A stretch of DNA of 27,989 bases, from the NCBI GenBank assembly GCA_903772945.1, contig CAICTM010001506.1:1-27989 (forward strand), read 5' to 3'. The position numbers and the translations under genes are program-made. Of the stretch, positions 1-10,100 are shown in pieces; within the stretch, counting starts at the first letter, position 1; the number at the start of each line of letters is the position of its first letter. The DNA is from Seminavis robusta (Eukaryota; Bacillariophyta; Bacillariophyceae; Naviculales; Naviculaceae). The notes beneath the pieces are model-generated. The model had not been told where the DNA came from and ran no database searches. It saw only the letters and a list, made by a program, of their open reading frames with translations.

Positions 1-1380
1 TGAAACCTGATAAAAACTAAAATGAAGGAATGAATTAAGATAAGATTAGATACAAGATGGGAAGTTAAGAAAATTACATAAACAATAGTTGGAAATGAAA
101 GAGAAGAAGAAGAAGAGGAATAGTGATGAAGGTGAAATGGAAACAGTTGACAGAACAGTACAAGGTGGAATACAGAAAAGAGTATGAGTGAAAAGGATGG
201 AAAATTATGAAAGCTTGCGTAAAAGGGAAATGAAATAAAGAGGTAATGAATGAGTGGGATAAAGTTGGAAGTAAGGGATACAACATGAAGAAAACAAGTT
301 AAGGATGTTATGTTGAATATCTAAGAATTTGAACGAATTAAAAAAAATAAAATTTTAGGAAAGGAGAAAGGTCAGTAAAGACGAAAATCTGAAAGGATAA
401 ATTATCTACAATATGAAAAGATGTAATTGAGGGAAAATGAAATTGTAAATTGAAAATTCGTTTGATACTGACAGCCATTAGATTGAAGAGATTGAAGGGT
501 TAAGAAAACTGTGAGAAAAGTTGATGTGAAGATAAAAGATAAACGAATGAAAGATAATCTGGAAAAATCTAGGATTTGAAATAATTGGAAAGTAGAAATG
601 ATTATGAGAAGGAAGAAAAGAGTTAAAAAGAAAATAAGAAGAATTTAGGATGATAATTGTGTAGGGTTTGTAATAAGGGATTAAATGTAAAATACAATAT
701 ATTGGATGAGGGTGAGTAATAGTTTAATTGAGAGTTAAATATGAGGAGAATTAAATGTTGGAGTAAAGTTATGTGATTGAGTAAAAAGAACTAGAAAGAT
801 AATAAAAAGGAAATTTGTTGGTTAGGGAATTGAACATTGAAATGTAAATGGATGTATGAGTATACAATTGTTGTATAAAAGATGATAGATGATAAAAAGA
901 TATGTTTTGATAATTCTGTGTAATGAATATGACAGAAGACAAAATGGAGATCAGGATGGTATGAAAGGTGAAAGATAATTGAAAAGAATTAAATTAAGAA
1001 TTGGAATATGTACGTTTGTGGGAAAGAGGAAAAAATGCTGGATACGGAAAAGGGATGGATGATGGAGATATGGATGTTATATCAAGAAAGACTATTAGAA
1101 TGTTTGGAAAAATATGATGGGGACAAATAGGAGTAAATGGAAAAGGGAGCGTAAAGATGTTCATGAAGTTGTAAATGTAGAATCTTGATAGAATGATTTT
1201 AAAATTATTGACCAGAGAATTTGGTGGGAAAAGGAGAGAAAGTTAGTGGGTGAGCTGTATGGTATCCTGGGGCTTGAGATCAATATGTATTAATGAGGTA
1301 GAGTAGATTAAGTGGGAAAAAGTGTTCATGATTTACAAGGAATAGGTGAGTCTGATGGTATGTTAAGATAAGTGTAAGAC
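1..1380. other. Gene-free, cytosine-depleted segment
   Basis: No coding region, RNA gene or element is supported here. The + strand is made almost only of A, G and T: counting by hand gives about 60 C in 1380 bases (about 4%), and several 60-base lines contain none. G is several times more frequent than C, so the segment has a very strong GC skew. All three + frames are full of stops. The only longish reading frame (74-286, minus) is a low-complexity Leu/Phe/Ser/His string explained by a pyrimidine-rich strand. Composition changes sharply near 1380, where coding-like sequence with balanced bases begins. I cannot say what it is; candidates are a strand-biased satellite-like or heavily mutated sequence. 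Confidence 0.8.
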
Positions 1381-1382
1381 AA

Positions 1383-2850
1383 ATGGGTGGTGTAGGTCTG
1401 CTGGAGGTGAAGAGAATATCATTCTATGCTAGGAAGCAATATGTTTTATCGCAGCATTTTCCTCTCAAGTGTGGGCTACTGTTTGGAGACAACATCTTCA
1501 AGGATGTAGATCTTGATGCCATTGAGTCGGCTCCCCGAAGAGCTGCACTCCAGAAGACGGGGTACCGGGCGAATACTGCTAGGGTTATTTGCTATGGATC
1601 TTGGAAACTGGGGGGGGGGGGCAAGCAGGGGATTGGAGTCATCCAGCAGTTTCTCAAAGATTGGCGAACTCGTTGTACTGATATCGGTGACCTCAGCGAG
1701 GTCACATATGCTTGGCTCCAGTTTCACGCTGGCATCGGACGGCCAATTCTGGAGGATCTCGAAATTGACTGTCATCTGCCTGTTGGCTTCCATGCATCCG
1801 AGTTCCTTATCCGTGGAGTACGCATTGAGGTTCACAACGCTCACATTCCCCGTTGCAACGTGAACATGACTCCTACATTGTGTCGCTCCGAATCTGACGT
1901 TGGATGTACCCCTGGGGAGGTGGCTCGTCTCTGCCGACAAACTCCGCATGCGCCACAGGTTCTTCTATGAGGTTGATGCCAACGTCGTATATCAACAAGT
2001 TGATAATGAAAAGTCCAAATTTTGGATGTTCCAACATCCAGTTCCGAATATGGAATGGACAGTTCACCGTTGGGAATTTGGAGATGAGACCTACCTGGAC
2101 GCCAGCATTCTCCACAACTCTGTGCCACTGGACCCTTACTCCCCCAGATCTTGCACCTCTGTTTAACCAAACTCTGGAAGCGGCGAGTTTTGGATTTGAC
2201 TCTATTCAACAAGCGTGAGACAGTGGTCAATGGTAGTGGTTTCACAGCAGGCATTCCTGCTAGTCCACTACCACCCACACCAACAACATTTGAGGATTTT
2301 CTTGCGACTTTGGAGCCTTGGGAGACAGCTCTTTATGATGAGCTTGAATGGATGGTAGACGCTTACTCCGTCCTGCAGGTTGTCACAGCCATGCCATTCT
2401 GGGTTGCGAGTGATGGGGCTGCAGACATTGATGCTGGAAAGGCGAGTTTTGCTTGGGTTCTGGCCGACAATCGCGGTCAGATTGTGCTTCGATTTTTACT
2501 TTCAAAGCTCACAAGCACCGATGACACGATTAAATGTATCTCGGTCAATTCTTGGCGTTAGAAGCTCCCAAGGATAGCCAGACCACTGTCGTCGTGTTCC
2601 GCAACTTCCTCTGTATTGGTCTCCTTAGCTATCTCGAACGGTTCGATCAGTAGCTTGAACACCGTTGGTGGCCTCTTGCTCGAGTGATTTGCGATCGAAA
2701 ATCCCGCGCGATGACGTAATCGGCTTCAACTCAATGAATAAGAGCTGGATTTCCTCGCGGTCAATAGAGATCTTGTTCAATTCACCGTGCTTGATTCACT
2801 GGTACCCTTGGATGTCCGTAGTTCCGGCCGGAAACTGGAGGAGGATCGAC
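1383..2850 (+). pseudogene. Decayed non-LTR-type retroelement ORF (post-RT region and RNase H), copy 1
   Basis: This is a broken remnant of a reverse transcriptase polyprotein. Three consecutive pieces lie in different frames. Bases 1383-1970 resemble the region just after the RT palm (near 'GIGVIQQFLKDW' and 'GIGRPILEDLE'). Bases 1900-2166 have the shape 'WLVSADKLRMRHRFFYEVDA'. Bases 2151-2561 carry the linker 'LEPWETALYDELEW' followed by an RNase H start, 'ASDGAADIDAGKASFAWVL', whose Asp would be the first catalytic residue. The frame then stops at 2559-2561. Beyond it, 'VICDRKS' near 2684-2704 looks like the next RNase H Asp motif in another frame. The RT palm itself, with its YxDD motif, is absent, so the copy is 5'-truncated at about 1383. 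A run of 12 G at 1610-1621 is a likely site of slippage. The exact family is not assigned. Confidence 0.65.
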
Positions 2851-3285
2851 AATGCGATTATCAGTCGTGTGTTCTTGTGACGTTTCGTCTGTTAGAGGTG
2901 TTTCGTATCCTTTATAGTGTGGCTGTGTGCAGTATTTGCGCACCTCTCCTCTGTTGCTATAGTTACTCAATAATAGTCTTGATTGACTTTCGATCAACTT
3001 GGTATCAATCTCGAGGTGTTGATCTCTTCGAACTCGAGATGAGACTTTTGCTTTTCAGTGTTGTTTGCTAGTAATACTGCAGCTTATTGGGGAGTAATTT
3101 GGTTTTAGATTAAGCTGAAAAGCAAAAGTGAGGATTTTCTGGTGGTGCTCAGCAATTCTTGTGATTGAATTGGATATAAGGACCCCCGTAAGACTTTAGA
3201 CCTAAAACTCCCTCGGTTCCTTGCATTATGAATATGTATGCGAACCGGACTAGATGTTTAATACACGAGTCAATAGTAAAGAGGT
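2851..3285. other. Spacer between two retroelement copies
   Basis: No gene is supported. The stretch separates the decayed RNase H of copy 1 from the abrupt start of copy 2. It holds a perfect 15-bp inverted repeat (3044-3058 with 3115-3129, 56-bp spacer) and a second small palindromic patch around CTCGAG at 3010-3038. Short open frames here show no recognisable motif. Confidence 0.5.
3044..3129. repeat. Perfect 15-bp inverted repeat, 86 bp overall
   Basis: ACTTTTGCTTTTCAG at 3044-3058 is exactly complementary to CTGAAAAGCAAAAGT at 3115-3129. The 86-bp unit is flanked by GAG on both sides, which is too short to count as a target-site duplication on its own. It could be a tiny MITE-like element or simply a hairpin-forming sequence. 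Confidence 0.75.
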
Positions 3286-4674
3286 GTCAGGTATATTTCC
3301 TCCAACAACAGGGCAGAGGCTTATGGCATCCTTTTCCCTACTTGCCTTCTGCGGAGACTACTGGAGTTCTATGACCGAACCAGCATGAAAGATTATGTGC
3401 ACTTGTGCGACAACGAATCCGTTACCAACAAGTGTGCTGGCTGTCTTGACTACGAGGGCTGGTATCCGAATGACTCCTTGGACTTCGATTTGGATGTCTT
3501 ACAGCAGATCGAGGATTTGTTTCGAGCTGCCGTTACAGAGCCCAAGATGGAGCACATCAAATCGCACCAAGACAAGCACAGGGCAATCGACACACTGCCT
3601 TTGAAGGCTCAACTGAACTGCAGAGCCGACAAACTGGCAGGGAGCTACATGACCCGACACATGACAGAGGATCATTCCAAAGTGCTCCGATTCCCAGCCA
3701 ACCTAGCCCAGCTGCATCTCCCGAAAGGAACATGCACCTACAAACTACCACGAACGCTGCGGCACTTGAGCAACGACCAGCCGTTGTTTGATCATATTGT
3801 CAAACTTAACCCAGATTGGGACGAAGACACACCGGCACTGGTTGATTGGACTGCTCATGGTCGTGCTGTCAACCGTCATGAAATCCACAAACCCACAATT
3901 GTGAAGTTTCTCTTTCAACTGCTGCCAGTGGGGAAACGGGTACATCGAGATGATCCGAAATATGATCATCACTGCCCACGTTGCGGTTGTGATCATGAGA
4001 CTGAGACACATGTCTACAGGTGCCCCCACGTTGATGTGGATCTTTGGAGGGGTCAAATGGAGCAAGCGATCAGTACCAAGCTTCAAAAGGATTCCACCGA
4101 TCCATTTCTTTTGGAAATTGTTCTTGATGGCCTCCAATATCACTTTGAAGACAGGTTCCTCCATCCGTGGCATTATCCGGAACGGTACCGTGACCTGGTG
4201 GACGCCCAAAATATCATTGGCTGGGACAACTTCCTGAGAGGACGATTGTCCCATTTCTGGGCCAAGCACCAGGATGCATATTTGCATCGGGTCGGTTCCA
4301 AGGAGACTACAAAAATCGGACAGCTGTGGGTCACCAATCTGGCCTCTGTTCTGATCCAACAATGGTGGAATCTCTGGGAAGATCGCAATGCCACTAGGCA
4401 CGGCCGAGATCAAGAACAGATATGGCGCAAGAAACACGAACAGCTCCAATGAGAGGTGGAGCTCCTGTATGAAAAAGCGGATCTGCTCCCAGAGCATCTC
4501 TTTGATACCATCTTCAAATGACCCCTTGAAGAACAAATGGCCAAAGGGCCGGGGGATATCAAGGCATGGCTGGCCAATTGGCTTCCAGTTGTTGACAAAG
4601 CAATGAGGGACGAGCATGCACGTGAGCAGCTTTCCCAAGCAGGGGAACTATGCACCGATGTGGGATTCCCATAG
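3286..4674 (+). pseudogene. Retroelement ORF fragment, copy 2: RNase H C-terminal part, zinc finger and tail
   Basis: The longest open piece is 3385-4452 (355 codons from its first ATG), but homology-like sequence in the same frame starts upstream. 'SSNNRAEAYGIL' at 3298-3333 is the RNase H Glu motif, and the frame is closed before that by TAA at 3277-3279, so the ATG at 3385 is not a real start. 'LCDNES' (about 3403-3420) gives the second RNase H Asp. 'HIKSHQDKHR' and 'LNCRADKLAG' (about 3553-3645) match the C-terminal RNase H motifs. A CxxC...HxxxxC zinc-finger-like motif ('CPRCGCDHETETHVYRC') follows at about 3976-4023. The tail contains 'IGWDNFLRGRLSHFWAKHQ' and 'LWEDRN', typical of this retroelement class. 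The frame continues past TGA at 4450-4452 and TGA at 4519-4521 to TAG at 4672-4674, so the copy has two internal stops. It is a dead fragment. Confidence 0.8.
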
Positions 4675-4797
4675 CAATAGCGGGCGATTTAGCCTGGCCT
4701 AGATAGTTAGTCGTACAGCGCCCTCCGGAGTTTTGTTCAATTTCTCCGGTGGGGGGCTTACACTAGGCCCATTCGTGAGTGCTAAACTCATGGTAGT
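4675..4797 (+). other. Probable 3' untranslated tail of retroelement copy 2 and junction with the copia fragment
   Basis: This short non-coding stretch follows the final stop of the retroelement frame. It contains a small hairpin (CCGGAG 4725-4730 with CTCCGG 4744-4749). At about 4790-4800 it runs into the truncated 3' end of a gag frame on the other strand. No poly(A) tail or simple-repeat tail is visible, so the exact end of the element is uncertain. Confidence 0.35.
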
Positions 4798-5730
4798 CGC
4801 AGCCACCACTTGCCGTCTCCTTTGGAAGGATTGTTGCGATGGGACTTGTATTTCTTGGAGTTCTTGTTTGAGGCAACCGACTTGGTTTCAGGCCCTTTTT
4901 CGAAGTCTTCGGAGGATTTCATGCGTTCGCAGAATGCAATGAGTTCTCCTAGAGCTGCGGCGAAAGGATCGAAAGCATGTTCGTCCATCTTCTTCATTCA
5001 GGATTTAGGAATCCAGTAGCAGACAATGTCAATAATTTCATCATGACTGAGTTTTTGCGTGTCTCCACGATGAGGTGGCAAGCGAGTAACCTCTTCATCA
5101 TTGATACGAAGGAGGTTGTTGACATAAGCACGAGTTCTCATGTCATGAGGCTTACGCATCTTACGACGCATAAAACGCTTCTGTTTCTCGAGAGCCTTGT
5201 CGATGACAGAGTTCATCCCGTAGAGGACATCATCGAGATGCAAATCTGGAGCGGCTACTCCATTCCAAGCTGTGTCGACACGGGCTTGGTACTGTTGTGG
5301 CGTTTCTCCGCCTGCGCGAGCAGCAATGGCGTTGACTGCTTGTTGGCGTTGCCCAGTATGGCGTGCAGAAATGCTTCCACGAACATTAGTCTCGTAGGCA
5401 CTCTTGGCAGAACCCGTAGTCATCTCGCAAAGGAGATTGTGGCGTTCCGCGGCATTGGCAAGAGCAAGTCCATTGAAGAACTTTTTCCATGCGTTCAGCC
5501 CACTTGATTACCTGTCGAGGGGTTGACGACCCATCGATGATGGCAACCTTGAAGGTGTACTTGGCACTATCAGGATCCGCTGGAACAGTGCATAGTTTGT
5601 AGGTGGTAGCTCGAGCATCGTCGATCTCGAGTTCTTCTTCGATGATGAGAGGAAGAACAGGTTTTTCGCGCAACTGTTTGTCATAGTTGGCGTACGCAGG
5701 TTTGCTCTGAGCGATCTTCATCGTGAGCAA
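4788..5730 (-). pseudogene. Copia-like retrotransposon gag, truncated and frameshifted
   Basis: The gag protein packages element RNA in retrotransposon particles. Reading on the minus strand, 5730-5386 begins 'MLTMKIAQSKPAYANYDKQL' and includes 'YKLCTVPADPDSAKYTFKV', followed by a 'W.ERMEKV' motif. The same protein then continues in another frame from about 5478 down to 4998, with 'KALEKQKRFMRRKMRKP', 'AYVNNLLRINDEE' and 'LSHDEIIDI'. These are the conserved capsid-like motifs of diatom CoDi-type gag. The frame change lies at about 5475-5481 and looks like one extra base. A TGA at 4998-5000 replaces an expected Trp, and the frame continues unbroken below it ('MKKMDEHAFDPFAAALGELI') to 4788. 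The zinc knuckle, protease, integrase and RT are missing. The gag start lies about 90 bp inside the LTR. Confidence 0.75.
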
Positions 5731-5820
5731 TGGTTTGGATAGGTGGAAGGTAGCTGAAAGCTATTGTGTTTGTTAACAAAATGCACTATGCTAAAAGCTA
5801 GTGTTAAGATCTTTCGAGTT

Positions 5821-6211
5821 TGTTGAGTTTGAGTAGAATGAAGTTATGAGAGAATTAGAAGCTATGAAAACTAATCAACGAGAGAGATCATCATCAAGGG
5901 ATCGTAGATCTGAACTCCCGCGGGAGACTGTAAAGTGTGATAGCGTAGGTTGTGGTAACAATCCTACGTACTCCACGATCCAAAAATGGAACGCGTGGAA
6001 GTTCGTCTAGCATGGATCTATAGCGTGGAAGCTCTCCAGCTGGCTAAATATTAGCGATGTTTCATCATCGACCTAGTATGACTAGAGCCGTCATTGAGAA
6101 CCCTGTCTCAATAATTATTATTCACGAGAGACTCAGTCATGAGTCGAACTCAAACCCTATCTAGGATCGAGTCGCGAATAAGGCTAAGAGCCGTGAATTG
6201 CACTCCCAACA
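5821..6211 (-). mobile_element. Probable 5' LTR of the copia-like element
   Basis: On the minus strand the 391-bp segment begins TGTTGGGAGTGC and ends ACTCAAACTCAACA, giving the TGTTG...CAACA short inverted ends typical of copia LTRs. It sits directly upstream of the gag start, at the spacing expected for a 5' LTR plus primer-binding site. I do not recognise a primer-binding site complementary to initiator tRNA-Met in the adjoining bases below 5821. No second LTR copy is present in the window, so the assignment rests on end sequence and position only. Confidence 0.55.
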
Positions 6212-7122
6212 AATGTTGGAGCATGGGGCTACAACATCCCGGGAGGAACCTACGATCGCCATCTCCTCCCGGCTCAAGCGCCCCAACACTTCAATGAGAT
6301 TCTTCTCCATGAAGAACCTACTTTAGTCCTCGCCCCCCTGCCCTTGCCTACACTCGGGCATCGGTAACTTCTCCCGCTATGCTCCCTCCCTGTTCTGCCT
6401 TTGGCTTTTTGGGTTGCACAACTGAAGGCTGTTCTGTGGAACATCATATTCCTGGGACTCCCTTCGCTGTGTGGGATCCATCCGGGATGGTACCCCGGGG
6501 AATGGAGACGGTCGGCTCAGTAAATGGCCGAGTTTCTCCACTCGCCTAATCCTCTACTAGTCGTGTCTAGCGGCTCTGGGCGAGCGCAGCTTGTCTGCGC
6601 TCACATGGGAGTCCTTATCCTCTTATCCTCTACCATGGCCTCGAAGCTCTCTTTGATTTGTTTTTGTAGCTTTCTAATCTTCTTTTAACTTTCATTATCT
6701 CAAACTCAAAACGCTCGAAACATCTTTACGCTTGCTAGTGCACTATCATCAGCCAACGAATTCACTGTCATCATTCCTGTATCAAGGCTGCTGTTGAGAA
6801 AGTAAAGCTCACATATGGCACTTTCTTGCTCGCAAAGGCAGAAAAGGAAACTTGTTTCAACAGGGAGCAAAAGCCAAAGGATTACTGTGGACTCTAAGTG
6901 GATGTTCTTAATATAGAGTAAACTATCTAGAAATAAGAAATTAGAAGGAGGTACGGAAAAGAGACAGGTGGTTGTGCCTATATAATTCGAAGTTAAACAT
7001 ATGGTTTGTTGATTGCGCAAGCCCACAGTTGTGTCTCTGTTGCGGTTTCCTTGCCTTCTTCGTTCGGACCTCTGCTTGCTGTTAATTAGCTCTTACCTCG
7101 GCTGTGGTCATTTGGAACCAAA
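6212..7122. other. Intergenic stretch without a supportable gene
   Basis: This lies between the LTR and the 3' end of the large mosaic gene. It holds a clean hairpin at 6582-6602 (GAGCGCAG, CTTGT loop, CTGCGCTC), C-rich sequence at 6320-6420, and a 106-codon minus frame at 6706-7026 with no recognisable domain. The minus-strand sequence GAG|GTAAGAG at about 7093-7099 resembles a splice donor, but it lies after the stop codon of the mosaic gene. If used, it would be in the 3' UTR. Confidence 0.5.
6582..6602. repeat. GC-rich hairpin, 8-bp stem
   Basis: GAGCGCAG at 6582-6589 pairs with CTGCGCTC at 6595-6602 across a 5-nt loop. It is isolated, with no poly-T after it and no tRNA-like neighbours. 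I assign no function. Confidence 0.6.
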
Positions 7123-10100
7123 CTAGTTCGGACTGGGAGCTTGGCTTGGAGCCTTGCTGGGAATCAAGCTGGGAATTTGACTTGGAGAACCACTGGGATT
7201 GCCAGTTGGGGATTTGCTTGGGGCAGAACTGGGTATGGTACTGGGTCTATGACTTGGTCCTCCAGAAGGAACATTGCTTGGAGCCTTGCTGGGAATCAAG
7301 CTGGGAATTTGACTTGGAGATTCACTGGGATTGCCACTTGGGGATTTACTTGGGGCAGAACTGGGTATGGTACTGGGTCTACGACTTGGTCCTCCAGAAG
7401 GAACATTGCTTGGAGCCTTGCTGGGAATCAAGCTGGGAATTTGACTTGGAGGTCCACTGGGATTGCCACTTGGGGATTTACTTGGGGCAGAACTGGGTAT
7501 GGTACTGGGTCTATGACTTGGTCTATGACTTGGTCCTCCAGAAGGAACATTGCTTGGAGCCTTGCTGGGAAGCAAGCTGGGAATTTGACTTGGAGATCCA
7601 CTGGGAACTGGGCAAACATGACACAAAGGAGACCAAGTTACCCCATCGGACTGTATTGTTGGGTCTCCTTGCTCTGTGCAGCCGCTTCCTGAAAAGGTGC
7701 TATTCCACCCTGACCCCTTGCCACCCCAAGCACACAAATTTTGGTTGAATGATGTTGCAGTTCTGAAGGTTTGCAACATGCTTGTAACTCTGCTTACATC
7801 CCAACTTGAGATGTCCCGGTTGAAAGCTGTTGCAGACTGGAACATCCCAAACATGTTGTTGACCTTTGACACATCCCAGCCACTGATGTCTTGGTTGAAG
7901 GCATCGTTCCCTTGGAACATTTTCGCCATTCCCAAAACTTTTGCCACATCCCAACCAGAAATATCTTGATTGAAGGAGTCGGCATCGCTGAACATGTCCC
8001 GAACCCACCTTACTTTGCTCACCGTCCAGCCACCAATATCTTGATTAAACCTGGTAGCTCCATTGAACATCCATCGTATATTTGTAACTGATCTGAGATC
8101 CCATCCGCCAATGTTTTGATCGAAGGTGGCTGCACCAAAGAACATGCCTTGCATGGAAGTAGCTGAACCTGTATCCCACGAAGAAATGTCTTGGTTGAAG
8201 TATGTAGCACCCCTGAACATTCTATACATGCTCGTGATTCTGCTAACATCCCATCCAGTGATGTTATGAGAGAAAGATTGCATGTCATCACCCATAAATA
8301 GTCTGCCAAAGGACATTTCTTCAAAGCACCAACTGTGGATGGGACCATACGTAGCTTGAGCAGTTGGAATATCCAGTAGAGCTGCATCAACACTAGGTCG
8401 ATCTGTGAAACATGTAGCTGTTGGAGCACTGCTTGGAAAGGAACTTGGAGTAGAGCTAGTGGGATTCTCACTTGGAGCTGCACTTGGTGCCGTACTGGGA
8501 GATTCACTTGGGAGTTTGAGGCTAGGACTGGAACTGGGCAGGGTGCTGGGCTGGGTGCTGGGCACAAGTGATGGGACTGGGCTAGGGTCGGTGGAGGGTG
8601 AAAGGGATGGGATAACACTTGGGGACCCGGAAGGATTATTGGAAGGCGTTAAACTTGGAGAGGCCGATGGGCAAAGTGAAGAGCCTTGAAAACATGCCTC
8701 CATATTGGCATTCCGGACGATGGCATTGAATGCATCAGACAAAGGCCCGACAAAATCATTGCTGTAGAATGCAGCCAGGGATACTAGGTTAGCACTCGCC
8801 AGGAACACCAAATCCTCACTCACAGCTGCTCCCTGGAGGCTACGCCGTTGTGAAGTCCTGCTTTGGACAGTGACAGCCAGCACTTCCACCGAACATGTGG
8901 ATTCGACTGACTTTGATGCATTCAAGAAGGCATTGGCGAAGTAAACGTTATGTTTGGAAGTACTATCTCCTGAAAGCGTTACTATCATCGTGGCCTCCAT
9001 GTTTTGAAGTGGTTCAGTGCATGCTGACATGGCAGTGGGAGAGAAGGATGGGAGCGTTTGGGTTGGATCGAATGATGGCTGGCCAGTTGGAACAGCTGTT
9101 GGTTCAACAGTTGGTTCTTCTGTTGGCGCTGGAGTCGGCTCATCTGTTGGTTCCGGGGTTGGTTCCGGGGTTGGTTCTGGGGTTGGTTCCTCTGTTGGTG
9201 GCGATGTTGGGGGAGGTGTATTTGGGATTGCTGTAAGATTGACGCTAACAGTGGCCACGTTGGGTGTTGGCCCCATTGTGGCATTATGTCGTGGAGTTAC
9301 AGTTATCATTGACTCAGGGACAGATGTGGGAGGAGAAACCATAGAGGGTGCTGGATAGGTTGCGTTGATGGGATCTTCCAGGAACTCCTCAATCTCAATG
9401 ACAGGAATGACAATGATGGGCAATGGAGCAGCTGTTGGAATGGCAGCACCAGCAGTATCTTCTGTGGCCTGAGCTTGTTCCTCTTGTGCTTCGACAAGTG
9501 CCATGTTGTACTCTGTGAGGAAGACCACAGATCTGCTAGTGTTCTGCTCTTCCCCTGGATCTTTCCCAATTGGACACAAACACACGTCAAGAGCCTGCTG
9601 AAGGTGTCTGCTTCCTCTTGACGGAACATGAAACTGCAAGAAAGGATCACGGGCTTTAAGAAGAGGGATTTCATCTTCTTGCATAAGAGAACGGCGGAAT
9701 GCAGCATCAAACAATGAGAAACCCCCCGTATCAGTAACAGGGCAGTTTCTGCATCTCCCAGTAACCTCAAACAGCACTCTTCCTTTGTTTCTAGTCGTGT
9801 TGGATGAGATATCTGTTTCGTTACCACTCTGCAATCGTCGGCTGGATATTTTGTCGGAGACCACCAGACCGACCTTGGATACAACCCGAAAGAACTCATC
9901 ACATGCCTCAAATGACACAGTGTTGTAGGTTTCCTCAAACACTTTCTCCAATGTCTCAATGGTGCTGTTCGGAAGCGTTGAAGGATCTATGCCGATATCA
10001 GCATATACAAAGGACTTGAACTGCACAAGTTCTCCATCACAGAGGACTGGCTGTCCTTCCACAACATTTCCAGCCGTTGTCTGCACTGATTCTGCTTCGC

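Noticed and set aside
74..286. Minus-strand open frame of 70 codons in the C-poor segment
   Set aside because: Composition artefact: a pyrimidine-rich strand yields Leu/Phe/Ser/His-rich, low-complexity translation. No domain and no supporting context.
3745..4638. Minus-strand open frame of 297 codons
   Set aside because: Lies antisense to the clear RNase H/zinc-finger frame, has no recognisable motif, and its opening reflects codon bias of the true strand.
6706..7026. Minus-strand frame of 106 codons beyond the mosaic gene
   Set aside because: No domain. A donor-like GAGGTAAGAG after the mosaic stop raised the idea of an extra exon, but the stop codon precedes it.
7104..7748. Plus-strand open frame of 214 codons with Trp/Glu-rich repeats
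   Set aside because: It is the complement of the PSxx repeat tail of the minus-strand mosaic protein; repeats with no stop in one frame often stay open on the other strand.
8405..9358. Plus-strand Gly/Val/Leu-rich frames (8405-8689 and 9017-9358)
   Set aside because: Shadows of the PSxx and PT-rich linkers on the opposite strand.
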